Below, piece after piece: positions 50,844-59,906 of a stretch of DNA of 64,000 nucleotides. The stretch covers positions 117,291 through 181,290 of the forward strand of contig NZ_BLJO01000012.1 of the NCBI RefSeq assembly GCF_009932555.1, written 5' to 3'. The translations under genes were made by a program, and so were the position numbers. The notes under the pieces are model-generated. The model was not told the origin of the DNA and searched no databases. It saw only the letters and a program-made list of their open reading frames with translations. Origin of the DNA: Steroidobacter agaridevorans (GTDB lineage Bacteria > Pseudomonadota > Gammaproteobacteria > Steroidobacterales > Steroidobacteraceae). Positions within the stretch are counted from its first letter, which is position 1. Each line of letters starts with the position of its first letter.

Positions 50844-51491
50844 TCAGCCATTGCCGAGAGTTTCACCATTCAGCGTAAGGTGCATCTTTACCAGGTGCGC
50901 GACCGAGCGCGCCTGCATTTTTTCCATGACGTTGGCGCGGTGAATCTCGACGGTGCGCTCGCTCAGCCCGAGGTCGATGGCGATCACCTTGTTGGCGCGG
51001 CCATCGACGACCAGTGCCATCACTTCGCGCTCGCGGGGCGTGAGCGACTCGCTGCGACGCTTGAGATCGGCGTGCCGCTCGACGGTCTCGCGGTTCTCGG
51101 CATCCTGTTTCAGTGCGCCGTTGATGCGATCGAGCAGGTCCTGGTCGCGGAACGGCTTCTGTAGAAAATCGAATGCGCCATCTTTCATGGCCTGCACCGC
51201 CATCGGAATGTCGCCATGGCCGGTGATGAGGATCACGGGCAGCATCGAGCCGCTGCGGTTGAGCTGCTGCTGCACTTCCAGTCCGCTCATTTCCGGCATG
51301 CGCACGTCGAGCACCAGGCAGCCGGGCTGATTCGGATCGAGCTTTTGCAGGAATTCGGCGGGCCGCTCGAAGGTGACGGCGTTGTAGCCGACCGTCGACA
51401 TGAGCACGCTCAAAGCGCGGCGCATGCCGTCGTCGTCATCGACGATGTAGACCGTGGGTTTTTTGCGAGGGGTGGTTTTGTTAGCCGTCAT
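50844..51491 (-). CDS. FixJ-type response regulator (REC-LuxR)
   Basis: A 215-residue regulator. The receiver has DDDD near residue 17, phospho-Asp in LVLDVRMPEMSG and Lys in FLQKP. The LuxR helix-turn-helix is LTPREREVMALVVDGRANKV with LGLSERTVEIHR. It is close in sequence to the regulator at 24913. A FixL-like kinase gene lies directly upstream on the same strand, five bases before ATG 51491, forming a two-component pair. It probably regulates nearby genes such as xfp in a low-oxygen or redox response. Confidence 0.92.
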   Translation of the reverse strand: MTANKTTPRKKPTVYIVDDDDGMRRALSVLMSTVGYNAVTFERPAEFLQKLDPNQPGCLVLDVRMPEMSGLEVQQQLNRSGSMLPVILITGHGDIPMAVQAMKDGAFDFLQKPFRDQDLLDRINGALKQDAENRETVERHADLKRRSESLTPREREVMALVVDGRANKVIAIDLGLSERTVEIHRANVMEKMQARSVAHLVKMHLTLNGETLGNG

Positions 51492-51496
51492 ACTTA

Positions 51497-52315
51497 TCAA
51501 ACTGCCGCTGGCAATCTGAACCAGAACCTGGCGCCGCCGCCCTCGACATCGTCGCAGCCGATCGCGCCTTCGTGCGCTTCGACGATAGCGCGGCTGGACG
51601 CCAGGCCCAAGCCCGTGCCCTGATCCTTGGTGGTGAAAAACGGACGAAACAATTGCGCGCGAGCCTCGGTCGACAAGCCCACGCCATTATCGATCACAGC
51701 AGTCGTCACCGCGTAACGATCGCCAGTGACTTCGATGCGGACGCGCGCCGGCCGCTGCGCCGGGCGGGGCGCTTCGAGCGAATTCTGCACGAGCGTGTAG
51801 AGCACATGCTGAATGCGCAGCCGATCGACCGAAACGACCGGCAGCGCCTCATCGATCGCCGCTTCCACGTGCACGCCAGCGCGACTCGCCAGCAGTTCCA
51901 GCACTGGCATCAGCTCGGCGATCACGTCGGGCATGGCGCAGTTGATGCGCGCCACGGCCACGTCGTTGAACAATTTACGAATGCGTCGGATGCCCTGTCC
52001 GGCATTGAGCGCTTCATTGCTGATGTGGCGCAGGACATCCAGCGCCTGCGCCGTCATGGGCTCGGGACGCGACAGCATGCGCTCGGCAGCCTGCGCAAAC
52101 GTGGCAATGGCGCCGATCGGCTGATTCAACTCGTGCGCAAAGCCGCTGGCCATCTCCTCCAGCGCCGAGGTGCGCGCAATCTGCATCAATTGCTCCAGCA
52201 GCCGCGACGTCGCCGGCGCGCCGGAAGCATCGCTGTCAGCGGACATGATGGAGTCGCCGTTGGGCGGCGGCGCGGGCGGGGCGGAGCGGGATTGCCATGA
52301 TTCCGGGAGTTTCAT
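51497..52315 (-). CDS. FixL-like histidine kinase core without a sensory domain
   Basis: A 272-residue kinase; starts at ATG 52315 or 52246 are both possible. The H-box is ASGFAHELNQPIGAIATFA, of the FixL-type HPK4 group. The N- and G-boxes (LVQNSLEA, DNGVGL, GTGLGLASSRAIVEAH) follow. The N-terminus has only a short Pro/Ser-rich region, so no PAS sensor is present. It must receive its signal from another protein, perhaps the divergent PAS hybrid kinase, and pass it to the FixJ-type regulator downstream. Confidence 0.88.
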   Translation of the reverse strand: MKLPESWQSRSAPPAPPPNGDSIMSADSDASGAPATSRLLEQLMQIARTSALEEMASGFAHELNQPIGAIATFAQAAERMLSRPEPMTAQALDVLRHISNEALNAGQGIRRIRKLFNDVAVARINCAMPDVIAELMPVLELLASRAGVHVEAAIDEALPVVSVDRLRIQHVLYTLVQNSLEAPRPAQRPARVRIEVTGDRYAVTTAVIDNGVGLSTEARAQLFRPFFTTKDQGTGLGLASSRAIVEAHEGAIGCDDVEGGGARFWFRLPAAV

Positions 52316-52460
52316 ATGGGTAGCAGACTGCCGCAACCCCTGGCCAGCGACACCCGCGACTTCCACGGAACTCACTACGCCCGCCCCTTAGAGCCGCGAC
52401 CCCATCGGTATCGATGTTGTGCCGTGGTGAAAAGCGGCATAATTTTCCGGTTACGACGAG

Positions 52461-54023
52461 ATGACGATGGACCAGCTCAGCGATATCACCCAGCACCTGT
52501 TGCGCTTTTCCCCGGACGCGTTGATCGTGGTCGACGCCGGCGGCCGCATCCGTTTCGCGAATCGGACGGTCACGGACCTGTTCGGGTATGCGCCGGAACA
52601 GTTGCTGGACAAGCCGCTGGAGACGCTGATTCCCGAGCGCCTGCGCGGCAAGCATGTCAGTCATCTGACTGCTTATCTGAACAAACCGGGCAATCGAGAG
52701 ATGGGCGCGCGTATCGCCGATTTGTTTGCACGCCGCGCCGACGGCAGCGAGTTCGCGGCCGGCATCCGGCTGGCGCCGTTCAAAATCGGCAGCAACCTGT
52801 TCGTCGCGGCCGCGATCCGCGACAACACCGAGCGGCAGCAGATCAATGAAGCGCTGATCGCCGCACGCGAAGAAGCCGATCGGGCGAATCGGGCCAAGAG
52901 CCGTTTTCTGGCGACGGCCAGCCACGACTTGCGTCAGCCCATTCAAACCATCCGGCTGCTGAATGCAGCCATGCTCAAGATTTCGCGGCCCGATCTGCGC
53001 GAGCTGTTACAGCAGCAGGAGCGAGCGATCGAGGGCATGACTCGCATGCTCAACGCGTTGCTCGACATCAGCCGGCTGGAGTCGGGCGCGATCGAGCCGC
53101 AGGTCGTGGATGTGCCGCTTGCCGATACGCTGCATCAGCTGACCACCGAGTTCGAATCGGTGGCGCAGGCGCGTGGCATCAGGCTGCGCATCGAACCGGC
53201 CGCGTTGGTCGTTTCGACCGATCGCAATCTGTTCTACCAGTTGTTACAGAACCTGGTCGGCAATGCCTTGAAATACACCGATCAGGGGGAAGTCAAAGTC
53301 AGCTGCGTGCCGGGCTCGAGCGCGCTCACGATCACCGTGAGCGATACGGGCATCGGCATTCCCGCCGACAAGCTGGATCGCATCTTCGATGAGTACTATC
53401 AAGTCGACACGCAGGGCGCCAAGCGCATGGGCGTGGGGCTGGGCCTGGCGATCGTCAAAGAAGTCGCGCGACTCTTGGGATTCAGCGTGAGCATCAACTC
53501 GCGGGTCGGCGAGGGTACGCAGGCCGTTGTGAGCATTCCGAACCAATATTTGACGTTGGTGCAAGCGGCCGAGGACTCGACGGCTAGCGCCGAGCCCGCC
53601 GGCGGCGCGACACGTCGCTCGCGAGTGCTGCTGGTCGAAGACAACGATGGCGTGCGGCTGGCGACGGAATTGTTTCTTCGATTCGAAGGCTTTCACGTCG
53701 AGAGCGCGCCGTCCGCCGCCGAGGCCGAGACGCTGTTCGCGAAATTCCAGCGCGGCGATGTGATCGTCGCCGATTATCATCTCGACGGCCGCAACACCGG
53801 CCTGGAGTTGCTGACCCGGCTGCGTCAGCGGCTCGGTTATGACGCTCCCGGCGTCGTGCTCAGTGGCGATCTGCCGTCGGTGTTGCGCTCGTTGCGCACG
53901 CCGGTGCCGAATTGCCGCTTTCTGAGCAAACCGGTCGATACTTCTGCCTTGCTCGACGCAATCGACGAATTGTCGGCTCCGGCGCAGAGCGATGCCCAGC
54001 GCAGCGGGCTTGCCCGGAGCTGA
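52461..54023 (+). CDS. PAS-histidine kinase-receiver protein
   Basis: A 520-residue soluble hybrid kinase. A PAS domain (about 10-130) contains FANRTVTDLFGYAPEQLL. HisKA has FLATASHDLRQPIQTIR (phospho-His near 155) and HATPase has NLVGNALKYT, DTGIGIPADK and GVGLGLAIVKE. A C-terminal receiver (about 392-510) has VIVADYHLDG as the phospho-Asp site. It is divergent from the FixL-like kinase and may supply the sensing that kinase lacks. ATG 52461 or 52467 both fit. The Usp gene follows on the same strand. Confidence 0.88.
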   Translation: MTMDQLSDITQHLLRFSPDALIVVDAGGRIRFANRTVTDLFGYAPEQLLDKPLETLIPERLRGKHVSHLTAYLNKPGNREMGARIADLFARRADGSEFAAGIRLAPFKIGSNLFVAAAIRDNTERQQINEALIAAREEADRANRAKSRFLATASHDLRQPIQTIRLLNAAMLKISRPDLRELLQQQERAIEGMTRMLNALLDISRLESGAIEPQVVDVPLADTLHQLTTEFESVAQARGIRLRIEPAALVVSTDRNLFYQLLQNLVGNALKYTDQGEVKVSCVPGSSALTITVSDTGIGIPADKLDRIFDEYYQVDTQGAKRMGVGLGLAIVKEVARLLGFSVSINSRVGEGTQAVVSIPNQYLTLVQAAEDSTASAEPAGGATRRSRVLLVEDNDGVRLATELFLRFEGFHVESAPSAAEAETLFAKFQRGDVIVADYHLDGRNTGLELLTRLRQRLGYDAPGVVLSGDLPSVLRSLRTPVPNCRFLSKPVDTSALLDAIDELSAPAQSDAQRSGLARS

Positions 54024-54086
54024 TACGCGGTTGTCCCGATACCGGGCGCGGCAGTGCGATTCGAGACTGAGCGGGAGGGCACAGTC

Positions 54087-55046
54087 ATGAATGCGAGCAC
54101 ATCCATGCCCATGGATTACATCAAACGAATTCTGGTGATCGTCGATCCGACCGCGGCCGGGCACCCATCGATCGACAAAGCGGCGCTGCTGGCGGAAAAG
54201 TTCAACGCGCGGCTGGAGCTGTTCGTCTGCGATACGAAGGCGGCACGCGAGATGCGCTTGTCGTCACACCTGCGCTCGAAGCCCGACGCGCCTCTGCCGA
54301 CGAACCTCAAAGGTGAGCTCGAATCTCTGGCCGCACCGTTACGTGAGCGCGGTCTGGATGTCACGACCGAAACCGTCTGTGCCGAGCCGCTGCACGTCGG
54401 ATTGATCGATCGCATTCGACATACCAGCGCCGATCTGGTGGTGAAGGACACGCATCATCATTCGCTCGCGCAGCGAACGTTTCTGACCAATACGGACTGG
54501 CAGTTGATTCGCGCCTGTCCGGTGCCGTTGCTGTTGACCAAAGGCGCGCCATGGGCGGAAACACCGCGCATCGTGGCGGCGGTCGATCCCGGTCATGTCA
54601 ACGACAAGCCGAAAATTCTGGATCACTGGATCATCGAGCATGCATCGCTGATCGCGCAGCGCTTGCACGGCGAGCTGCACGTGGCGCATGTTTATTTGCC
54701 GCTGGCCATCATCGGCGTAGCGACAACAGTGAATCAGATCGTTGCAGCGGCGGCGCCGGAGGAGCTGGCGCTCGAAGAAAAGAATCGCCGCGAGCTGGTG
54801 AGCTCGTTGGTCGCCGAGTACGACGTTCCGCCCAAGAACATTCATCTCGAACTGGGCGGCCCCGGTCAGATGCTGCCGCTGGCCGCCGAACGCATCAATG
54901 CGGATGTGATGACGATGGGCGCGATCGCTCGCAGTGGGCTCAAGCGGATTTTCGTCGGCAGCACGGCGGAGGATGTGCTCGAGAAGCTGCCGTGCGATGC
55001 GTTGATCGTGAAGCCGCCGCAGTTTGGAGAGCATGTCGCGCTCTGA
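54087..55046 (+). CDS. Tandem universal stress protein
   Basis: A 319-residue protein with two Usp domains, about residues 10-150 (YIKRILVIVDPTAAGH) and 160-310 (ETPRIVAAVDPGH). The second has a GxGxxxxx-like nucleotide-binding region and TMGAIARSGLKRIFVGSTAE. Start 54087 follows a GGGAGG ribosome-binding sequence; GTG 54054 is less likely. Tandem Usp proteins of this UspE-like kind are often induced by low oxygen or stress. It follows the PAS hybrid kinase gene on the same strand. Confidence 0.88.
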   Translation: MNASTSMPMDYIKRILVIVDPTAAGHPSIDKAALLAEKFNARLELFVCDTKAAREMRLSSHLRSKPDAPLPTNLKGELESLAAPLRERGLDVTTETVCAEPLHVGLIDRIRHTSADLVVKDTHHHSLAQRTFLTNTDWQLIRACPVPLLLTKGAPWAETPRIVAAVDPGHVNDKPKILDHWIIEHASLIAQRLHGELHVAHVYLPLAIIGVATTVNQIVAAAAPEELALEEKNRRELVSSLVAEYDVPPKNIHLELGGPGQMLPLAAERINADVMTMGAIARSGLKRIFVGSTAEDVLEKLPCDALIVKPPQFGEHVAL

Positions 55047-55067
55047 GCGAGCGCGACATGAAGTTTG

Positions 55068-56015
55068 TCAGGGCGCGCGCCGGACGAGTGCGCCGGCTGC
55101 CGAATAGCCGCCGCCGAACGCGATCAGCAGCGCATATTCACCGGGCTCGAGCTTGTGCGCGTAACGATGCAAAGTGATCGCGACACTCGCGCAGCCGGTG
55201 TTGCCCAGCTCGCCGATCGTCAGCGCGACCCGTTGTGGCGCCAGGCCGAGGTCGTCCGCGACGCTATCGATGATGCGCTTGTTCGCCTGGTGCGGAATGA
55301 CCAGCCGCACATCGCCCACCGTGAGCTTGTTGCGCTCCAGGAGCAGCCGCGCCATGCCGGCCATCTCCCGGCACGCGTGCACGAAAATGTCCTTGCCATG
55401 ATGCATGACCAGGCCGCCATCGCGCGGGACCATGGTGATGCCGAACGGACCCTTGCCGCGATCCGCGAGACCGACGGTATGTGTGTCCAGCACTTCCAGC
55501 TGCAGCTTGCCGGGCGTGTTGCCCAAAATCAGTGCGGCCGCGCCGTCGCCCCACAAGTGACCGGATTTCTCGTCGCCGTCGGAGGAGTACAGGCTGTTGT
55601 GCTCGGAGGCCACGACCAGCGCCTTGGTCGAGCGGCCGGAGGCGAAGTAGGCCGATGCCATGTCGATGGCGTCGATGAAAGACGAGCAGGCCGTCGACAA
55701 ATACATGGCGCGCGCGTTGGCGAGCGAGAACTCACGCTGTAACACGTGAGCGATGGTGCCAATGGTGTCCCACGGCGTGTAGGAAGCGCCGATGATGAGG
55801 TCGATATCCTCGAGGTTCGCATCGCCCGTGCGCAGCAGGTGCTTGACGGCTGCGATCGCCATCGAATTCGCATTCTCGCCTTCACCGGCGCGGCGGCGCT
55901 GGCGGATGCCGGTCAATTGCTCGAACCACGGCGAAGGCCGGCCGGTCAGCCGCGAGAAGTAGTCGTTGTCCACGACCCGTTCCGGCAGGTACTCACCCGA
56001 GGCATGAATGAACAT
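55068..56015 (-). CDS. 3-oxoacyl-ACP synthase III (KAS III) family protein
   Basis: A 315-residue thiolase-fold condensing enzyme. The catalytic triad is visible: Cys110 (STACSSF), His242 (IPHQAN) and Asn272 (GNTGCAS). ATG 56015 is used, as the frame start at 56036 adds 7 atypical residues. FabH uses acetyl-CoA with malonyl-ACP, but relatives make quinolones, branched lipids or dialkylresorcinols. No fab genes lie beside it, so a specialised paralogue is possible. It converges on the Usp gene. Confidence 0.88.
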   Translation of the reverse strand: MFIHASGEYLPERVVDNDYFSRLTGRPSPWFEQLTGIRQRRRAGEGENANSMAIAAVKHLLRTGDANLEDIDLIIGASYTPWDTIGTIAHVLQREFSLANARAMYLSTACSSFIDAIDMASAYFASGRSTKALVVASEHNSLYSSDGDEKSGHLWGDGAAALILGNTPGKLQLEVLDTHTVGLADRGKGPFGITMVPRDGGLVMHHGKDIFVHACREMAGMARLLLERNKLTVGDVRLVIPHQANKRIIDSVADDLGLAPQRVALTIGELGNTGCASVAITLHRYAHKLEPGEYALLIAFGGGYSAAGALVRRAP

Positions 56016-56113
56016 CGGTCGTCTCTGGACTGTCAAAGCGAAGCGATCTCAGTAAGCAATAGTAAAGAGGGCCGCGCGTCCGGCGGCCGGCTGAGGCGGC
56101 GGCGATTATAGAC

Positions 56114-57994
56114 CTATGACCGGGCTGCGCGGATTTCGTCCGTGAACAACTGCCCGTAGCGCGCCAGTTTCGCCTGGCCAACCCCCGGGATGGTGGCAAA
56201 TTCTTCCAGGCTGGCTGGCGCCCGGCGCACCATCTCACGCAGCGTGGCGTCGTGGAAGATGACGTAAGGCGGTACCCCGCTCTGATCCGCCAGCTTTTTA
56301 CGCAAGGCTCGCAACTTATCGAACAGCGGCTGATCGGCCACGTGCAGGTCGTCGGCGCCGCCCGACACGTCCGACTTGCGCCGTGGTGAAGCGGGGGCCT
56401 CGGCAATGTGTACCTTGCGCTCGCCGCGCAGGACCTCCCAGCTGGCCGCGTTGAGGGACAGCACCGAATAGCCGTCCTGAGTCTCCTGAGCCAGGCCCTG
56501 GTGGAGCAGAGCGCGCGCGACGCTGCGCCAGGTGTCGACGCTGTGCTGCTTGCCGATGCCGTATACGCTGAGCTGCGCATGTCCATTGTCGATCAGGCGC
56601 TGTGACTGACTGCCGCGCAGGATGTCGATCAGATAGGCGGCGCCGAAACGTTCGCGTCGTTGTGCCAGCCGCGCGATGCACGATAGAAACTGTTGCGCTT
56701 CGATCGTGCGGTCCTGCTGCTGGCGCGGGTTGCGGCAGTTGTCGCAGTTTCCGCAGGAATCGGGGAGCACTTCGCCGAAGTATCGCAGCTGGATTCCGCG
56801 GCGGCATTCGGTGGACTCGGCGTAGTTGAGCACCTGGCGCAGCTGTTGTCGGGCCAGCCGCTGCTCGTCCTCCAATGGCGCGCCGGTGTCGGGATCCACC
56901 TTTTGTTGAATCAGAAACTCGGCAGTGCGAATGTCGGCCGCGCTGAAATACAGAATGCATTCGGCGGGATCGCCGTCGCGCCCGGCGCGGCCCGACTCCT
57001 GATAATAACTTTCGAGCGTGCGCGGCAGATCGTAGTGAACCACCCAGCGCACGTCGGGTTTGTTGATGCCCATGCCGAACGCGATCGTTGCGACCATCAC
57101 GCGCGCGTCGTCGCGAATGAAAGCTTCCTGATTGCGACGGCGCTGTTCGGCACTGAGACCGGCGTGATAGGGCAGAGCCTCGATGCCGTCGGATTGCAAT
57201 TGCAGCGCGAGCTCGTCGACGCGCTTGCGCGACAGACAGTACACAATGCCTGCGCTGTCTTCGCGCGCTCGCGCGAGCAACTCGTCGTAAGTGCGTTTGT
57301 TCTTCGGGCGCACGCCGTAGTACAGATTCGGGCGGTTGAAGCTCGCGACATGAACCGCCGGATCGTGCAACGCCAGCTGATTGATGATGTCCTGCCGGAC
57401 GCGCGGCGTGGCAGTGGCAGTGAATGCGAATAACGGAATGTGTTCGAATCGACGTCGAAGTGCGGCGAGCTGTCGATACTCCGGACGGAAATCGTGGCCC
57501 CATTCGGACACACAATGCGCTTCATCGACCACGAAAGCGTTGATGCCGCGGCCGCCGGCGAGGCGCGTCAGTACGCCATCGAAGAAGCCGGACTGTAACA
57601 ATCGCTCGGGCGCGAGATACAGCAGTTTGTACTCGCCTTGCGCCGCGCCTCGCAGGCGCGCGCTCACTTCGCTCGACTCGAGGCTGGAGTTGATGTACGT
57701 CGCCGGGATGTCGTTGTCCTGTAGCAGCCGCACCTGATCCTGCATCAACGCGATCAGCGGCGAGATCACCAGCGTGATGCCGGGTTGCAGAACCGCAGGC
57801 AGCTGAAAGCACAGCGATTTGCCGCCGCCGGTGGGCATGATGGCCAGCAGGTCGCGACCCGCGAGCGCATCGCGCACGATCGCTTCCTGGCCGGGGCGGA
57901 ACGAGCTGAAACCAAAGCGAGTCTTGAGCGCGGCGAACAGATCGGCGCCGTCGGCGAGGGCATTGGCGGTCATTGAAACGGGGGCGGCTGTCAC
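56114..57994 (-). CDS. recQ: ATP-dependent DNA helicase RecQ
   Basis: A 626-residue 3'-5' helicase used in recombination and fork repair. Walker A PTGGGKS near 55-61, DEAH at 157-160 and the RecQ aromatic loop (SEWGHDFRPEY) are present. Further motifs include FGMGINKPDVRWVVHYDLPR and ESYYQESGRAGRDG. A zinc-binding Cys cluster (CGNCDNC) and a C-terminal HRDC domain (IPGVGQAKLARYG) complete it. GTG 57994 or ATG 57973 could be the start. No operon partner is evident. Confidence 0.95.
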   Translation of the reverse strand: MTAAPVSMTANALADGADLFAALKTRFGFSSFRPGQEAIVRDALAGRDLLAIMPTGGGKSLCFQLPAVLQPGITLVISPLIALMQDQVRLLQDNDIPATYINSSLESSEVSARLRGAAQGEYKLLYLAPERLLQSGFFDGVLTRLAGGRGINAFVVDEAHCVSEWGHDFRPEYRQLAALRRRFEHIPLFAFTATATPRVRQDIINQLALHDPAVHVASFNRPNLYYGVRPKNKRTYDELLARAREDSAGIVYCLSRKRVDELALQLQSDGIEALPYHAGLSAEQRRRNQEAFIRDDARVMVATIAFGMGINKPDVRWVVHYDLPRTLESYYQESGRAGRDGDPAECILYFSAADIRTAEFLIQQKVDPDTGAPLEDEQRLARQQLRQVLNYAESTECRRGIQLRYFGEVLPDSCGNCDNCRNPRQQQDRTIEAQQFLSCIARLAQRRERFGAAYLIDILRGSQSQRLIDNGHAQLSVYGIGKQHSVDTWRSVARALLHQGLAQETQDGYSVLSLNAASWEVLRGERKVHIAEAPASPRRKSDVSGGADDLHVADQPLFDKLRALRKKLADQSGVPPYVIFHDATLREMVRRAPASLEEFATIPGVGQAKLARYGQLFTDEIRAARS

Positions 57995-58133
57995 CCCGGC
58001 ATCATCTCATCCCGGTTCCGCATTTGGCACACGTTGGGAGCGTGTCGTTCCACAATTCTTTGCCCACCAGGCCGCGGGCACGGATGGTACCCTCGCGGCA
58101 ACACCAAGATTTCATCGAGAACCGGGGGCATCC

Positions 58134-59435
58134 GTGACCGAACAGCAGAGCAACGCGCGCTTCGCGCTGGCGGTACTGTTCGGCATCAACCTGATGAATT
58201 TCTTCGACCGGCAGATTGCCGGCGCGTTGGGCGAGCCGATCCGCGTCGAGTTCGGGCTCAACGATACGCAGCTCGGCCTGGTCGCGACCGTATTCACCTT
58301 GGTGTATGCAGCCGTCGGCGTGCCGCTGGGACGGCTTACCGACAACTGGCTGCGGACACGTTTGATCGCCATCGGCGTGACCTTCTGGAGCGTGCTCACG
58401 GCCGCGTCCGGCCTGGCGTGGAACTACACATCTTTCCTGCTGACGCGCATCGGCGTCGGCATCGGCGAGGCGAGCTGCGCGCCGGCGGGGCAATCGTTGA
58501 TCGGCGACTTGTATCCGCCCGAGCGTCGCGCGCGAGCGATGGCGATCTTCATGCTCGGCCTGCCGTTCGGTTTGTTCGCGGCTTATATGCTGTCGGGCTA
58601 CATCGGCCAGAAGTGGGGATGGCGGACAGCCTTCTTCGTGGCGTGCCTGCCAGGTTTGATCCTCGCGGTGCTCGCACTGTTTATCAAAGAGCCGCCGCGC
58701 GGCGGCGTCGAGCAGCGCACTTCGCTGGCGTTGCCGGGTTCGCCATTTCGCAGCGTCATGCGGATCAAGACGCTGTGGTGGATCGTGCTGTCGGGTCTGC
58801 TGTACAACTTCAACGCCTACGCGGTGAACGTGTTTCAGACGCCGTTTCTGCAACGTTTCCACGAGCTCGGATTGCGGGACGCGAACATGATCTCGGCGTT
58901 CTCGTTGGGACTCACGGGCGCCATCGGACTGCTGTTGGGCGGCTGGCTCGGCGATCGCCTGCGTACGAAGCGAGCGAACGGTCGCGTGTTGATCGCCGCA
59001 TTCGCGTTGTTGTTCGCGGCGCCGTGCGTGTTCATGGCGCTTCAGCAGCCGAAGGGCGGTGTGGTCGTGTTTACGATCTTGATGGGAGCGTCGAGCGCGC
59101 TGTCATTCGCGTATTACTCGACGGTGTACAGCGCGATTCAAGATGTGGTCGCGCCCAACCTGCGCGGCACGGCGGTGTCGTTGTACTTCTTCGCGATGTA
59201 CGTACTCGGCGCGAGCTTCGGCTCGACCGTCATGGGCGCGCTGAGCGATTACTTCGCCCATCAAGCAATGGTGAATGCGGGCGCGACTGCGATGGAAGAC
59301 ACGTTCCGCGCGTCCGGGCTGCACAGTGCGATGTATGTAATCCCGCTGCTGATGTTGTTGTGCGCGGGATCGTTGTTCGGCGCGGCGCGGACCGTTGGGG
59401 CCGACATGCGCGCCATGGTGACGCAGACGAGGTGA
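58134..59435 (+). CDS. MFS transporter
   Basis: A 433-residue major facilitator starting at GTG 58134 behind GGGGGC. About 12 membrane helices are expected. LFGINLMNFFDRQIAGAL opens the first helix, and GVPLGRLTDNWLRTR is the loop 2-3 signature. GIGEASCAPAGQSLIGDLYPPERRARAM marks helix 5 of the spinster/sugar-phosphate-like group. The substrate is unknown. It diverges from recQ and faces the PilZ gene, so context adds little. Confidence 0.88.
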   Translation: MTEQQSNARFALAVLFGINLMNFFDRQIAGALGEPIRVEFGLNDTQLGLVATVFTLVYAAVGVPLGRLTDNWLRTRLIAIGVTFWSVLTAASGLAWNYTSFLLTRIGVGIGEASCAPAGQSLIGDLYPPERRARAMAIFMLGLPFGLFAAYMLSGYIGQKWGWRTAFFVACLPGLILAVLALFIKEPPRGGVEQRTSLALPGSPFRSVMRIKTLWWIVLSGLLYNFNAYAVNVFQTPFLQRFHELGLRDANMISAFSLGLTGAIGLLLGGWLGDRLRTKRANGRVLIAAFALLFAAPCVFMALQQPKGGVVVFTILMGASSALSFAYYSTVYSAIQDVVAPNLRGTAVSLYFFAMYVLGASFGSTVMGALSDYFAHQAMVNAGATAMEDTFRASGLHSAMYVIPLLMLLCAGSLFGAARTVGADMRAMVTQTR

Positions 59436-59456
59436 TCGCTCGTCTGCGAGAGTCAG

Positions 59457-59735
59457 TTAACGCGTACCCGTCAGGCTTTCCATCATCAGGCCCGTGCCGC
59501 CTTTGGACACGTGCGCAACGATGGCGGTACGCCGATGGATCTTGGTGACGACGCCGAGATTGATCGCGAACGCGAGGTGCACGGTCGCGCCTTTCTTCAA
59601 TCCCAGGTTCTCGGTTTCGATGAAGACGCCGTTCGCGCTCAAGTTGCGCGCGCGGCACAGCTTGCCGGGACGTCCGGGGACGGAAACGTAGACGGCGGTA
59701 CGCGCTCTATGACGTGTATGGAGACGTCGCTCCAT
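59457..59735 (-). CDS. PilZ-domain cyclic di-GMP-binding protein
   Basis: A 92-residue single-domain protein starting at ATG 59735 behind GGGGAG. It has the basic RLHTRHRAR stretch (RxxxR-type site) near the N-terminus and NLSANGVFIET, the D/NxSxxG motif variant with Asn in place of Asp. A beta-barrel of alternating hydrophobic residues follows. It likely binds cyclic di-GMP from the GGDEF proteins here and elsewhere, although the Asn variant may weaken binding. Divergent from the dehydratase gene. Confidence 0.85.
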   Translation of the reverse strand: MERRLHTRHRARTAVYVSVPGRPGKLCRARNLSANGVFIETENLGLKKGATVHLAFAINLGVVTKIHRRTAIVAHVSKGGTGLMMESLTGTR

Positions 59736-59906
59736 GCTCAAACTCCCCGATGCGTTCTGTGCGCGATCATTATGCCGCGCTCGAAAGCGCGTGCGAAGCC
59801 CAATAAACAGGCGTTATGTCGACTCATTGTCTGGCTGGCACGGCACAATGTCACCCGCACAATATGCACCTTCGTTCTACTGATGTATTCACCTAGGTAA
59901 CCGAGC

